12,592 bases of DNA, from positions 1 through 12,592 of the forward strand of contig JAGBFY010000243.1 of the NCBI GenBank assembly GCA_017936245.1, written 5' to 3'. Source of the stretch: Kiritimatiellia bacterium. GTDB taxonomy: Bacteria > Verrucomicrobiota > Kiritimatiellia > RFP12 > UBA1067. Position 1 is the stretch's first letter, and each line of letters opens with the position of its first letter. Both the position numbers and the translations under genes were made by a program. Below the pieces are notes generated by a model. The model saw only the letters and a program-made list of their open reading frames with translations, searched no databases and was not told where the DNA came from. Shown here one piece after another: positions 1 to 7,827 of the stretch.

Positions 1-815
1 CCCGCACCGCCGAGACGCTGCATGATCTTGTATCCGATGTTACCGGACTGGAGATCCGGAAACACGAGAACGTTTGCGCGGCCGGCGACAGGACTTCCCG
101 GGGCCTTCAAGGCCGCAACATCCGGAACAATCGCCGCATCAAGCTGAAGTTCGCCGTCGATTAGCAGATCAGGAACGAGTCCACGCGCAATCTCCGTTGC
201 CTTGGACACCTTGGAAACCAGTTCATGCGACGCACTACCCTTCGTGGAGAACGAAAGCATCGCCACACGAGGCTCGGCGATACCGCACGTGTTGCGGGCG
301 GTGTCTGCGGCGGCGACGGCGATGTTCGCGAGTTCTTCCGCGTCCGGGCAGGGGTTCACCACGCAGTCGGCAAGAATCAGCAAACCGTTTTCGCCTATCG
401 ACAGGTCCGGCGACTCCATCAGAAATGCCGATGACACAAGCTTCATCCCAGGAGCGGTCCTGATGATCTGCAGCGCGGGACGCAGCATATCGCCCGTGGA
501 GTGGACCGCCCCCGAAACGAGGCCGTCCGCATCTCCAGACTTCACCATCATCATCCCGTAATACATCGGATCGGCGGCAAGCGTCGCCGCCCCTTCCGGA
601 GTAACCCCTTTTGACTTCCGCAGCTCATAGAGCGCCGATGCGTAGCGGTTCGCATCAGCGGTCGTCCTGTCCGGCGTGAGCAGAACCGGTTCGGCAAGCC
701 CTTCATCCCGAAGAATAGCCGCCGCTTCCACTGTCCTAGGTTCGTCACCTTCGGGAAATACGATCTTCCTCAAGTCTGACCGCGCCTTCGCGCACATTGC
801 ATCCATCAGTTTCAT
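1..815 (-). CDS. pta: Phosphate acetyltransferase (3' end outside window)
   Basis: Phosphotransacetylase interconverts acetyl-CoA plus phosphate with acetyl phosphate plus CoA in the cytoplasm, feeding an acyl-phosphate kinase that makes ATP. About 271 codons are visible, and roughly 60 residues are probably cut off by the window edge. Seen directly: an N-terminal IVFPEGDEPRTVEAA stretch, the central DADGLVSGAVHSTGDMLRPA motif followed by TAPGMKLVSSAF, and near the edge SGNIGYKIMQRLGGA. All match the Pta family, and the GNIGYK form fits Pta better than phosphate butyryltransferase. The ATG at 815-813 overlaps the stop codon of the upstream kinase gene as ATGA, and there is no strong ribosome binding site of its own, so translation is probably coupled to the kinase. 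The family call is firm; whether acetyl-CoA or another acyl-CoA is the main substrate cannot be read from the sequence. Confidence 0.9.
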   Translation of the reverse strand, partial: MKLMDAMCAKARSDLRKIVFPEGDEPRTVEAAAILRDEGLAEPVLLTPDRTTADANRYASALYELRKSKGVTPEGAATLAADPMYYGMMMVKSGDADGLVSGAVHSTGDMLRPALQIIRTAPGMKLVSSAFLMESPDLSIGENGLLILADCVVNPCPDAEELANIAVAAADTARNTCGIAEPRVAMLSFSTKGSASHELVSKVSKATEIARGLVPDLLIDGELQLDAAIVPDVAALKAPGSPVAGRANVLVFPDLQSGNIGYKIMQRLGGA

Positions 816-1918
816 AGGTCAATATCCCCAAATCCGTTCCACACGTTCCTGCCTGTGTATTTCATCGGCTCAAGTTCGCCGCGAAGTGCCTTGAGCGCAG
901 GAACGGCAAGCGCTTCCTGCTCCATCTCGCCGGGATACACCTCCACCGGGGCGATGAACCCGCAACGCTTGCGGATTCCCTCAGCGACATCCGCAAACCT
1001 CAGCAGACCTCCCGTGAGAATGATTGCATCCACCTTGCCGCAGAGAACGGCGCCCATCGCCCCGATCATCTTACAAATGTCATAGATCATCGTGTTCCAG
1101 ACAAGAGAAGCCTTCCTGTCGCCGCGCTCGACAGCCGCATGGACGACATTGGCGTCCGAAGTGCCGAGAAGATCGACGAAACCGCCTGCGCGTGTGCATC
1201 TGAGACGCGCATCGGCGACGGAATGTTTTTCGATATAGTCGAGAAGCAGAAACACAGGCACCGAACCGATGCGGGTGGGAGTGAACGCGCCTTCGCCGTC
1301 CGCCCCCATGTTGCCGTCCACCATCCGTCCGTGGTCGTGCGCGGAACACGTGATGCCGCCGTCGATGTGCGCGACGATGAAATTGCACTCCTCGTAGCGA
1401 CGGCCGATCTTCTGCGCGTGAAACTCCGCCACAGCCTTCTGATTCAGGACGTGCGAGTGCGGAAACCGGTAGACGCCCTTGATACCGGTGAGCCGCGCCA
1501 GATCGGAGTATTCGTCCACCGTTGTTGAATTGAGCGTAAACGCGCGCTTGCCGAACTCGCAGGCGAACTTCCACGCAAGCATCACGCCGAGCTTCGCAGG
1601 ATGCTCCGAACCGTCCATTCCGGCGGCGGCATCGTCTGACAGGCGCTGGTCAATCTCGATCAGTCCACCAGGCTGGGAACAGGCTCCGCCGCAGCGTCCG
1701 GCGAACGCATCGATGGTCTCGGGCGGCACTCCCTCGTCCTTGAGAGCTTCCAGTATGACACCGTACCTGAACGGCATCTGGTCGTTTACGTGCGCGAACT
1801 TCAAAAGAACCGCAGACTCGTGAAATATGTTTTTCTCGAACAGCGGGGTCTCATCCTCGAAAAGACTTATCTTCGTTGAGGTCGATCCCGGGTTTATCAC
1901 CAGAATCCTGAATGACAT
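812..1918 (-). CDS. buk: Butyrate kinase-family acyl kinase
   Basis: This 368-residue cytoplasmic kinase of the ASKHA superfamily (acetate/butyrate kinase group) transfers phosphate between an acyl phosphate and ADP. Seen: the N-terminal phosphate motif INPGSTSTK (residues 8-16), LNQKAVAEF (158-166), the VAHIDGGIT motif (182-190), DGEGAFTPTR (207-216), LLGTSDA (250-256), AIILTGG (298-304) and YPGEMEQEALA (328-338). Length fits the family (about 355-370). Some usually conserved segments differ: from memory of typical Buk proteins, VAHLGGG is the usual form where VAHIDGG stands, and GRGGLL where GRCGGA stands. It is therefore a divergent member, and acetate, propionate or butyrate are all possible substrates. 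The start at 1918 is chosen because AAAGGAA lies 8 bases upstream and the family's N-terminus begins there; the in-frame extension to 2068 runs through the promoter. It is followed by pta with a 4-base overlap. Confidence 0.85.
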   Translation of the reverse strand: MSFRILVINPGSTSTKISLFEDETPLFEKNIFHESAVLLKFAHVNDQMPFRYGVILEALKDEGVPPETIDAFAGRCGGACSQPGGLIEIDQRLSDDAAAGMDGSEHPAKLGVMLAWKFACEFGKRAFTLNSTTVDEYSDLARLTGIKGVYRFPHSHVLNQKAVAEFHAQKIGRRYEECNFIVAHIDGGITCSAHDHGRMVDGNMGADGEGAFTPTRIGSVPVFLLLDYIEKHSVADARLRCTRAGGFVDLLGTSDANVVHAAVERGDRKASLVWNTMIYDICKMIGAMGAVLCGKVDAIILTGGLLRFADVAEGIRKRCGFIAPVEVYPGEMEQEALAVPALKALRGELEPMKYTGRNVWNGFGDIDL

Positions 1919-1925
1919 TTTATCG

Positions 1926-1932
1926 TTCCTTT
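1926..1932 (-). promoter_or_regulatory. Ribosome binding site of the buk-like gene
   Basis: AAAGGAA on the minus strand ends 8 bases (counted from AGGA) before the ATG at 1918-1916. It fixes the start of the kinase gene and argues against the 50-codon upstream extension. Confidence 0.75.
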
Positions 1933-1943
1933 CTAGCTCGCTT

Positions 1944-1952
1944 ATTATACCA
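1944..1952 (-). promoter_or_regulatory. Extended -10 promoter for buk-pta
   Basis: The minus strand reads TGGTATAAT, a perfect extended -10 element (TGn followed by TATAAT). No convincing -35 box lies 16-18 bases upstream, which is common for extended -10 promoters. Transcription would start near 1937, giving a 5' leader of about 20 bases before the kinase ATG and enough room for the ribosome binding site. It makes buk-pta a transcription unit separate from the upstream operon. Confidence 0.6.
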
Positions 1953-2070
1953 CACTGTACCGAAACAGTCCTGGAGTCCCCCATTTTCTGCCACTTGCCC
2001 CACACAGAAACAGAAAAGACATCAAAATCACCGCCTATCATGAATAATTTTTCAGATATCCTCCTCACAA

Positions 2071-2142
2071 ATCAAAGGGACTGTCCCCGCAGAATCAAAG
2101 CAGAATCAAAGGGTCCCTTCAATTCTTTGGGGATTCTGCGGG
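2071..2142. repeat. REP-like palindromic repeat cluster
   Basis: Several nested repeats lie here. An 11-bp perfect inverted repeat, CCCGCAGAATC at 2086-2096 and GATTCTGCGGG at 2132-2142, encloses the palindrome AAGGGTCCCTT (2109-2119). Another palindrome, GGGACTGTCCC, sits at 2077-2087. GCAGAATCAAA occurs twice in tandem with an 11-base period (2089-2099 and 2100-2110). Short palindromic intergenic elements of this kind are typically mobilised by RAYT transposases, and a RAYT-like gene lies at the right edge of this window; the link is inference. There is no U-run, so it is not a classical terminator, though it may still stop or stabilise the upstream operon's transcript. It overlaps the 3' end of the propeller gene. 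Confidence 0.7.
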
Positions 2143-3483
2143 AAGCCTTATGTCACGAACGTATACCTGACGCGAACCTTCATGCACTGACGTAAACGCT
2201 ATCTGACGTCCGTCCGGACGGTAGCGCGCATGGAGGTCGCATCTCCAGTAGCCTCCGCGATACGCCTCGGGAACGTAGAACGCGCCCATCGGCATGGTCA
2301 TTCCGTCTGCAAGCCGGGTTAACACCCAAGGACGCTCAAAATTCTTGTTCCAGTACGTCTCTCCGCTCATGAACTTGCCGTCCGGCGAATAGATGCAGTG
2401 CCAGTCCTGATCCAAAACGCCTGCACCGATCTGGCGCACTTTCTCCTCCTCTCCGACGGTGAACTCCACAAGACTCCATGCCGTCTGCGTCCACGGACGC
2501 CCCTTCTTGTCGCCGTTCCATACCGCAGTGACGAGCATCTTGTGGCTGCCGTCCGGCGCCCAGTTGAAGTGGCTTCCCTGCCACGCATCCCTGAAGCATC
2601 GGCGCAGGTCCGTTCCGTCACGATTAACAGTGAAGCTGGTCGTCTCCCAGTATGACGCCTTGTGAGTCTCCTTGTTGAACCAATCCACACTGCGCGCAAG
2701 GAAGAATATCTTCTTCCCGTCCTTCGAGATTACGGTATGGCAGTAGTAGGCGAGAGGGTGTCCGGGCTTGTTCTTGTGGACTTTCGTCGCCGGCATCTGC
2801 GAACGTCCTGCGGACACGGGAAGAATTAACTTGGTTTCGCCCGTCTTGAGATCCATCGTCCAAAGGCCGTCCTTCTCAGGCCACTCCTCATCCTCCAGAG
2901 GATCCTGCCCTGGACCGGCATATCCATAATCCGGACGCGTCAATGAGAGGCGGGCATAGTTCAGCGACACCGCCCATGTACGATCTTCCGAAACCGCAGA
3001 CACAGGCATTGGAAGAACGCGTTCCTTTTTCGTGCGCCAATTCATTATGACCGTCTTGAACTTCCCGTCACGGATGTCGTTGAAGAGAATCTCATCGTCA
3101 TTCACCCAGTGCACCATCGCCGCTTCCTGGAAATTCCAGCAAGCGGTCGTTGTGATTGGAATGAACCTGTTGCCGTCCTCGAGATCTACAAAACCGATCG
3201 TACATCGTTCGCCCGCTTCAGGAAGACGCCCGTTCAGCTCGGTCTCGAGCACGCTTATGTAGCGCTTGTTAGGGCTCCACGAATCGATGGCAAAGTAACT
3301 GGCAAGGAGATGTTCCTTCGGCCCCTCCGTGATCCGACGCGGTTCGCTCCATTCCGGAAACGGAGCGAGACCTTCCTTCGCCTCCATCTGAACAAACGAC
3401 GTAAACGCCATAACAGCCGTCATAACCGCAAATCTCCGTGCAATTTCCGTTCTCGGGAAAACATTCTCATTATTGCAGAGCAT
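2119..3483 (-). CDS. Secreted TolB/PD40-like beta-propeller protein
   Basis: A 454-residue protein of unknown exact function, last gene of the central operon, 32 bases after the beta-helix gene. The N-terminus looks like a signal peptide: RTEIARR, then a hydrophobic stretch FAVMTAVMAFTSFV, possible cleavage near MEA-KEG (about residue 35). The rest shows repeated propeller-blade motifs of the WD40-like/PD40 type: SWSPNKRYISV (68-78), ISKDGKKIFFLA (252-263), FNWAPDG (306-312), IYSPDGKFMSGE (364-375) and YRPDGRQIAFTS (421-432). SLNYARLSLTRPDYGY (173-188) and RCDLHARY (414-421) look like conserved family features. Oligogalacturonate lyase (PL22) is a related propeller fold, but I cannot match its metal site securely, so no enzyme activity is claimed. 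The last seven residues and the stop are encoded by the REP-like repeat. A TTG start at 3489 would add two residues. Confidence 0.75.
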   Translation of the reverse strand: MLCNNENVFPRTEIARRFAVMTAVMAFTSFVQMEAKEGLAPFPEWSEPRRITEGPKEHLLASYFAIDSWSPNKRYISVLETELNGRLPEAGERCTIGFVDLEDGNRFIPITTTACWNFQEAAMVHWVNDDEILFNDIRDGKFKTVIMNWRTKKERVLPMPVSAVSEDRTWAVSLNYARLSLTRPDYGYAGPGQDPLEDEEWPEKDGLWTMDLKTGETKLILPVSAGRSQMPATKVHKNKPGHPLAYYCHTVISKDGKKIFFLARSVDWFNKETHKASYWETTSFTVNRDGTDLRRCFRDAWQGSHFNWAPDGSHKMLVTAVWNGDKKGRPWTQTAWSLVEFTVGEEEKVRQIGAGVLDQDWHCIYSPDGKFMSGETYWNKNFERPWVLTRLADGMTMPMGAFYVPEAYRGGYWRCDLHARYRPDGRQIAFTSVHEGSRQVYVRDIRLPAESPKN

Positions 3484-3494
3484 ATACAAATAGG

Positions 3495-3501
3495 CTCCTT
3501 T
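3495..3501 (-). promoter_or_regulatory. Ribosome binding site of the propeller gene
   Basis: AAAGGAG on the minus strand stands 11 bases before ATG 3483-3481 and 5 bases before TTG 3489-3487. The site is strong but leaves both starts possible; I preferred ATG by codon type. The two options differ by only two residues. Confidence 0.6.
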
Positions 3502-3515
3502 ACTTTAAACAACTT

Positions 3516-6500
3516 TTATCTTACAATGAAGGCAAATGGCGTCTGCCGGTTGAAACCGAGAATCTCCACGCTGCCGCCTTCTGCGAGAAACATCAGTCGT
3601 TCCATCTCAGAAACGCCGGCTATGCGCATTTCACCCAGCCCCGAACCGAAACTTGCCACCTGCGAACCGTTGCGCACGACCTTCAGCACGGCCCCTTCGT
3701 CCACGCAGAACTTGACCACTCCGCGGGCGCGACGGAGCGATGTGCCGAACGGCCATTCGATCGCCATGGAATTGCCCTCATGGAGCATCACGCCGGGAGT
3801 AGACGTATCGACAACCTCCCAAGAAACTTCGGAAACGGATATCTTTCCACCAAGCATCGCCGCATAACGCGGACGCCAGTCGGTCTCGACGGCGCCGATG
3901 TCCATTCCGCCGTTCGAACGGCGCGGATTGCCGTAGACGTCTCCATCCAGCTCGAAATCCTTGACATATTCCATATTGGCCGCGTTTGCCGCCGCAGAAT
4001 CGAACGCTGGCGCATAGAGAGCATCCGTTTCGACTTGCGCAATGATAATGTTGTGGTGATTGTCTGACCCGGATTTCTCTGAATAGATAAAATCTTCGCT
4101 CGGAGCAATGCAGTTGTATACATGCTTCACCGGACATTTGGCTCCTCCGAGGAAGAGGCAATTGTATATCGGCCATACCGCGCTATTGGGGTCGGAACGC
4201 AAGGCGCACTGAGGGCCGGTTCGACTCCAGTTCCTGGATTGAGCGCCGAATGTGCAACCACGTACATCTCTGGGCTGGCTCATGCCGTACATTCCGTAAT
4301 TGCGGTCAAATATACTGTCGTACACACAGCAGTCCGCCAATGCTCCGCCTTCCTTGCAGGAACCGTTATCGAAGAAACGGCAGCGCAATACCATGCATCC
4401 CCTGTATGCGCCGCCGCCACCCGCCTGCGAAACGTTATTTGAGACGATGCAATCCGTAACAAACGTTATCGGGTATGAATACCCTACGTTCGCCATGGGC
4501 GCTTCTGCGCAGAATATCCCTGCTCCGCTGTTGTCGTCTGTCACCGAATTGCTGCCAATCGAATGAGTCGCCCCGCCTGTAACGGTGAATCCCGCAAGTC
4601 TGGCGCCCTTTTCAAGATACACACAACGCATCGCCCCTTCGCCGTGTCTGGTGGAAGTATCTGCATGCTCCCCCTTGATTATTGTCTGCTCTGCGCCGTA
4701 GCGGGAGACAAGGCTCACACCGGAAGGAACCACCACGCGAGACCGCAGCGACGGAGCCGCAGAACCGCTGATGACAGCGGCTGACTGTATCATCGAACCG
4801 TCGGAATACGTCCCCGGCAATGCAACCACGACATCGCCGGACTCGACTTTTTCCATGGCCTCGGCCAAAGTCCTGACGGGGACATCTTCCGTCCAGCCCC
4901 TGTTCGAATCGACGCCGTTCACGGCATCGACATACCAATTGGTGTTTGCCACCACCTTTACGGTCGTCATGCCACCCGAGACGGAATCCGGCGCACGCAC
5001 AGCAAATGAAGAGGCGTCGGAAAACACGCCGTTCACCTCAAGTCCCATGACTTTGCGTTTTCCGTCGGATGCCGTGACAGTTAAGGATCCGCCGAAATCC
5101 AGCATGTTTGTCGCAGAAACCGAAACAGTCACATCGCCAGGGCGATTGACCGGCGCAAGTACAAGATATTTGGCAGGCTTTTGATATGCGCCTGCCGTAG
5201 GATTTCCATCAGTGAAAAACAATCCGTTCCCGTCAAAATCGTGGTGCAGAATCGAGTAGTATTTCTCCCATGCGATATCGGCAGCCAATCTCTCGCCTGT
5301 CGCCAAATCTGTCCATGCCGTACCGGAGCCGATGGCGTCCGATCCAGATGCGATGCGCAAATCGCCGTTTGGAGCATCTACATAATACGCATTTCCGGTT
5401 ATGTACGCGGCACCATTCACATTAATGCCCTTATCCACATATACCGTCCCGTCCATGACATTGCCGGATGCACACGCAGAGAGCGCATTGCCTCCGAACT
5501 CAGTGTTGTTTACGACAATGTTGTTGAAAAGATTTGAATGGACTCCGGTCGGGAAAATTTTAGACTTCCCTTTAGAGTATGAGGAGCAGTGGATCGCATC
5601 AGTGCAGTCACGCATTATATTCTGATCTGAACTCTCGTCCGATGTCAATACGCATCCGACCAGCCTGACGTTATTAAAGAAACAAGAACAACCATTTCCT
5701 GTATGATTATCCATGAACCGGCAACGTACCGCGGTTCCGCCATACATGGCCGCACCACTGGCCGCTGAACAGTTGTTGGACACGATGCAATCGAGAAGCC
5801 AGCAGTTCTTGGTCTCGCTGATGAATGCACCTCCTCCTCGCCAGCTGACGGTACTTGTGTGCTTCGTAGAGTCCGTATGCCCGCCCGTGAGCGTAAATCC
5901 CTGCAGACACCCCACCGCCGCACTCTGAAAGCGAACGCATCTAACGGCATTCGGACCATTACCGCAAGAATCCACCCAATCACTATCGCTAGTCTCATCT
6001 GCAGAACCCATAATTATCGTCTTCTCAGCAGACCCCGTTGAGACAATACGAACGCGACAATTGGATTTTTTCACCGCTACCCGACACTTTGGCAGCACTC
6101 CCGTTGAAAATTCCGTTTCCCCTTTATTGTAGGTACCCGGCGCAACATATATGACAGCATTAAATTGTCCTGATGATGCATCCGCAAGACTCTGAACAGC
6201 ATCTACCGCCTTTTGAATAGTCTCAAAAGGTCCAGTCGCTCCATTCGCTAAAGAAGACCGACCATCGTATTCATCATCATCGCCATTTGCTGCATCGACA
6301 TAGAAATCTCTATCGGCAAAAACGACACGCACAATTTCAAATGCTGATATACGGGGAACAAACAATATTCGACCATCCTTAGTCGGAAAACGAATGTCGG
6401 ATTTATAGTCTGAACCTATTTGAAAGCCCCAAAGATGCTTGCCGTCAGGAAGACTTGCGGTTATCTCGTAACAATGCGGCCATTGAGACTCATCAAGGAA

Positions 6501-7769
6501 TGTATATGTTCCATAATACGAAGCTTTTTCATCACTCGCCCCGCGCAGTCCATCAACATATGTATATGGAAGATTTTGGGTATTTCCAACAGCAAACCCA
6601 GCAACTGGATTCATCGATGTCTGAACGGCACCGACATGTATTTTCCCGCTTTCATTTGCAACAAAAGCCGTCCCTTCCATGTCAACGAATCTATACTTTT
6701 CTGGGACAAGATTAAGCCACTTAACATCTCCTCGCCAGCAAAGCGACGCCGACGAACATATCCGGTCATCCTTCTCAAGTGGACGGAAATCACCAAACAA
6801 CGGTGACGCAATTTGTGAATGAACATAGCTTGCTCCAATGAGATTACTGGTATCCGAGTAATCTCCAGAGCTTGGCATTGCACAAAAAACGCAATTGGTA
6901 CAAGCAGTAGACTGAATTGTTGCATTGTTGTGAGCAGAAATAACCGTATTTAGGAAATTCATCTTGCATGAACTGCTGCATGGATTGTGAGATCCATTCA
7001 CAAATGTGCAGTTGATTGCATATTGAGTGTTGTCTCCAGAAATCCCTACCTGCCCCTTCGAACCCGTGAATGCGCAAAACACAAGATTGCATTGATAGGC
7101 ATTAACGCCTGCGTGGTCACTGTAGTTATTTAACCCTCGCACCCTTGCGGCATTCACCCTACCGAGTGCCCCATGGGCCTGATAGGAACAGTTGGATATT
7201 GCGCAGTCCACAACCCAAGGACCGTTACCGTTCCGAAGAACAGGACCACTGGAGGCGTTCCATCCTATCACACCTCCGATTTTCCCCGTATTGTCAGTGC
7301 AACAGTCCCTGAAAGTGAAACCTTCAATCTCCACCGGATTGTCTACTCCCGTCGCAACTGTTGAAGCAATGCGAATGCCTGAAACGGCACCGCTACCCCA
7401 GCCTTGTTCCGTATCATCGCTTCGCTTGCCGATGATGGCAGTCCGCTCTCTTCCGCCGGAAGATTTAAGGGTGATTGATTTGTCCACATACACGCGAACG
7501 GTCTGTCCCGCGGCTGAAGCGGGGACAGCCCCTTGCTCGTCGCCGTAGATTCCAGGGGCGACAATCACGGTATCACCGTTATCCGCCGCATTGATCGCCG
7601 ACTGTATCTTGAACTTCGGACCGTGAACGCCGTCGTATGCGGCAGCAAGACCATCATATTCATCGTTTCCAACGGTATTGCTCACGTATAATATCTTGCC
7701 GAATGATGGCAAGGATGACAACAGCACCCCTACCGCCAATGCCGGAATCATATTCATTTTCATCATCAT
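3516..7769 (-). CDS. Giant secreted three-module parallel beta-helix protein
   Basis: A 1417-residue secreted protein with no recognised enzyme motif. Residues 1-24 form a signal peptide (hydrophobic ALAVGVLLSSLPSFG). Three homologous right-handed beta-helix modules follow. Each opens with a YVxxxNGxD...G...TIxxA...VxVxPGxY pattern (about 27-75, 489-547, 945-988), continues with a GFTxTGG-like rung (149-155, 624-630, 1060-1066) and a DCIVSNN-like rung (188-194, 660-666, 1106-1112), and ends in a GAVxT/GAYQK/DIGAVE closing motif (380-384, 860-864, 1290-1295). A non-helical C-terminal domain covers about 1298-1417. I count about 44 cysteines, many for a secreted protein. No PEP-CTERM, LPXTG or autotransporter end is visible. 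Such helices bind, cleave or display glycans, or act as adhesins; which one is open. The AAGGA pairs upstream allow any of the first three ATGs. It lies 58 bases after the hydrolase gene. Confidence 0.85.
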   Translation of the reverse strand: MMMKMNMIPALAVGVLLSSLPSFGKILYVSNTVGNDEYDGLAAAYDGVHGPKFKIQSAINAADNGDTVIVAPGIYGDEQGAVPASAAGQTVRVYVDKSITLKSSGGRERTAIIGKRSDDTEQGWGSGAVSGIRIASTVATGVDNPVEIEGFTFRDCCTDNTGKIGGVIGWNASSGPVLRNGNGPWVVDCAISNCSYQAHGALGRVNAARVRGLNNYSDHAGVNAYQCNLVFCAFTGSKGQVGISGDNTQYAINCTFVNGSHNPCSSSCKMNFLNTVISAHNNATIQSTACTNCVFCAMPSSGDYSDTSNLIGASYVHSQIASPLFGDFRPLEKDDRICSSASLCWRGDVKWLNLVPEKYRFVDMEGTAFVANESGKIHVGAVQTSMNPVAGFAVGNTQNLPYTYVDGLRGASDEKASYYGTYTFLDESQWPHCYEITASLPDGKHLWGFQIGSDYKSDIRFPTKDGRILFVPRISAFEIVRVVFADRDFYVDAANGDDDEYDGRSSLANGATGPFETIQKAVDAVQSLADASSGQFNAVIYVAPGTYNKGETEFSTGVLPKCRVAVKKSNCRVRIVSTGSAEKTIIMGSADETSDSDWVDSCGNGPNAVRCVRFQSAAVGCLQGFTLTGGHTDSTKHTSTVSWRGGGAFISETKNCWLLDCIVSNNCSAASGAAMYGGTAVRCRFMDNHTGNGCSCFFNNVRLVGCVLTSDESSDQNIMRDCTDAIHCSSYSKGKSKIFPTGVHSNLFNNIVVNNTEFGGNALSACASGNVMDGTVYVDKGINVNGAAYITGNAYYVDAPNGDLRIASGSDAIGSGTAWTDLATGERLAADIAWEKYYSILHHDFDGNGLFFTDGNPTAGAYQKPAKYLVLAPVNRPGDVTVSVSATNMLDFGGSLTVTASDGKRKVMGLEVNGVFSDASSFAVRAPDSVSGGMTTVKVVANTNWYVDAVNGVDSNRGWTEDVPVRTLAEAMEKVESGDVVVALPGTYSDGSMIQSAAVISGSAAPSLRSRVVVPSGVSLVSRYGAEQTIIKGEHADTSTRHGEGAMRCVYLEKGARLAGFTVTGGATHSIGSNSVTDDNSGAGIFCAEAPMANVGYSYPITFVTDCIVSNNVSQAGGGGAYRGCMVLRCRFFDNGSCKEGGALADCCVYDSIFDRNYGMYGMSQPRDVRGCTFGAQSRNWSRTGPQCALRSDPNSAVWPIYNCLFLGGAKCPVKHVYNCIAPSEDFIYSEKSGSDNHHNIIIAQVETDALYAPAFDSAAANAANMEYVKDFELDGDVYGNPRRSNGGMDIGAVETDWRPRYAAMLGGKISVSEVSWEVVDTSTPGVMLHEGNSMAIEWPFGTSLRRARGVVKFCVDEGAVLKVVRNGSQVASFGSGLGEMRIAGVSEMERLMFLAEGGSVEILGFNRQTPFAFIVR

Positions 7770-7770
7770 A

Positions 7771-7780
7771 GTCCTTCCTT
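7771..7780 (-). promoter_or_regulatory. Double Shine-Dalgarno before the beta-helix gene
   Basis: The minus strand carries two adjacent AAGGA units (AAGGAAGGAC) directly before three consecutive ATG codons. The upstream unit is spaced 6 bases from the first ATG (7769), and the downstream unit 8 bases from the third (7763). Start choice is therefore ambiguous by two residues. Confidence 0.6.
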
Positions 7781-7827
7781 GGTTGGTCCATTTAGCGAAA
7801 CTGCAACTTCAAAAGATTGACAAAACG

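Noticed and set aside
1..815. Phosphate butyryltransferase (ptb) as identity, suggested by the butyrate-kinase neighbour
   Set aside because: The GNIGYK, ADGLVSGAVHSTGDMLRPA and FPEGDEPR motifs are those of phosphate acetyltransferase.
1919..2068. 50-codon N-terminal extension of the kinase gene
   Set aside because: It covers the extended -10 promoter, is unlike the family, and the ATG at 1918 has a well-placed ribosome binding site.
2071..2142. CRISPR array or rho-independent terminator
   Set aside because: The repeats are short, nested and without regular spacers, and no T-run follows the hairpins.
2119..3483. Annotation as oligogalacturonate lyase (PL22)
   Set aside because: The propeller fold is similar, but I could not place the metal-binding and catalytic residues with confidence.
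3516..3700. PEP-CTERM, LPXTG, type IX or autotransporter sorting signal at the C-terminus of the beta-helix protein
   Set aside because: The protein ends in GFNRQTPFAFIVR with no PEP motif, membrane segment plus basic tail, or barrel domain.
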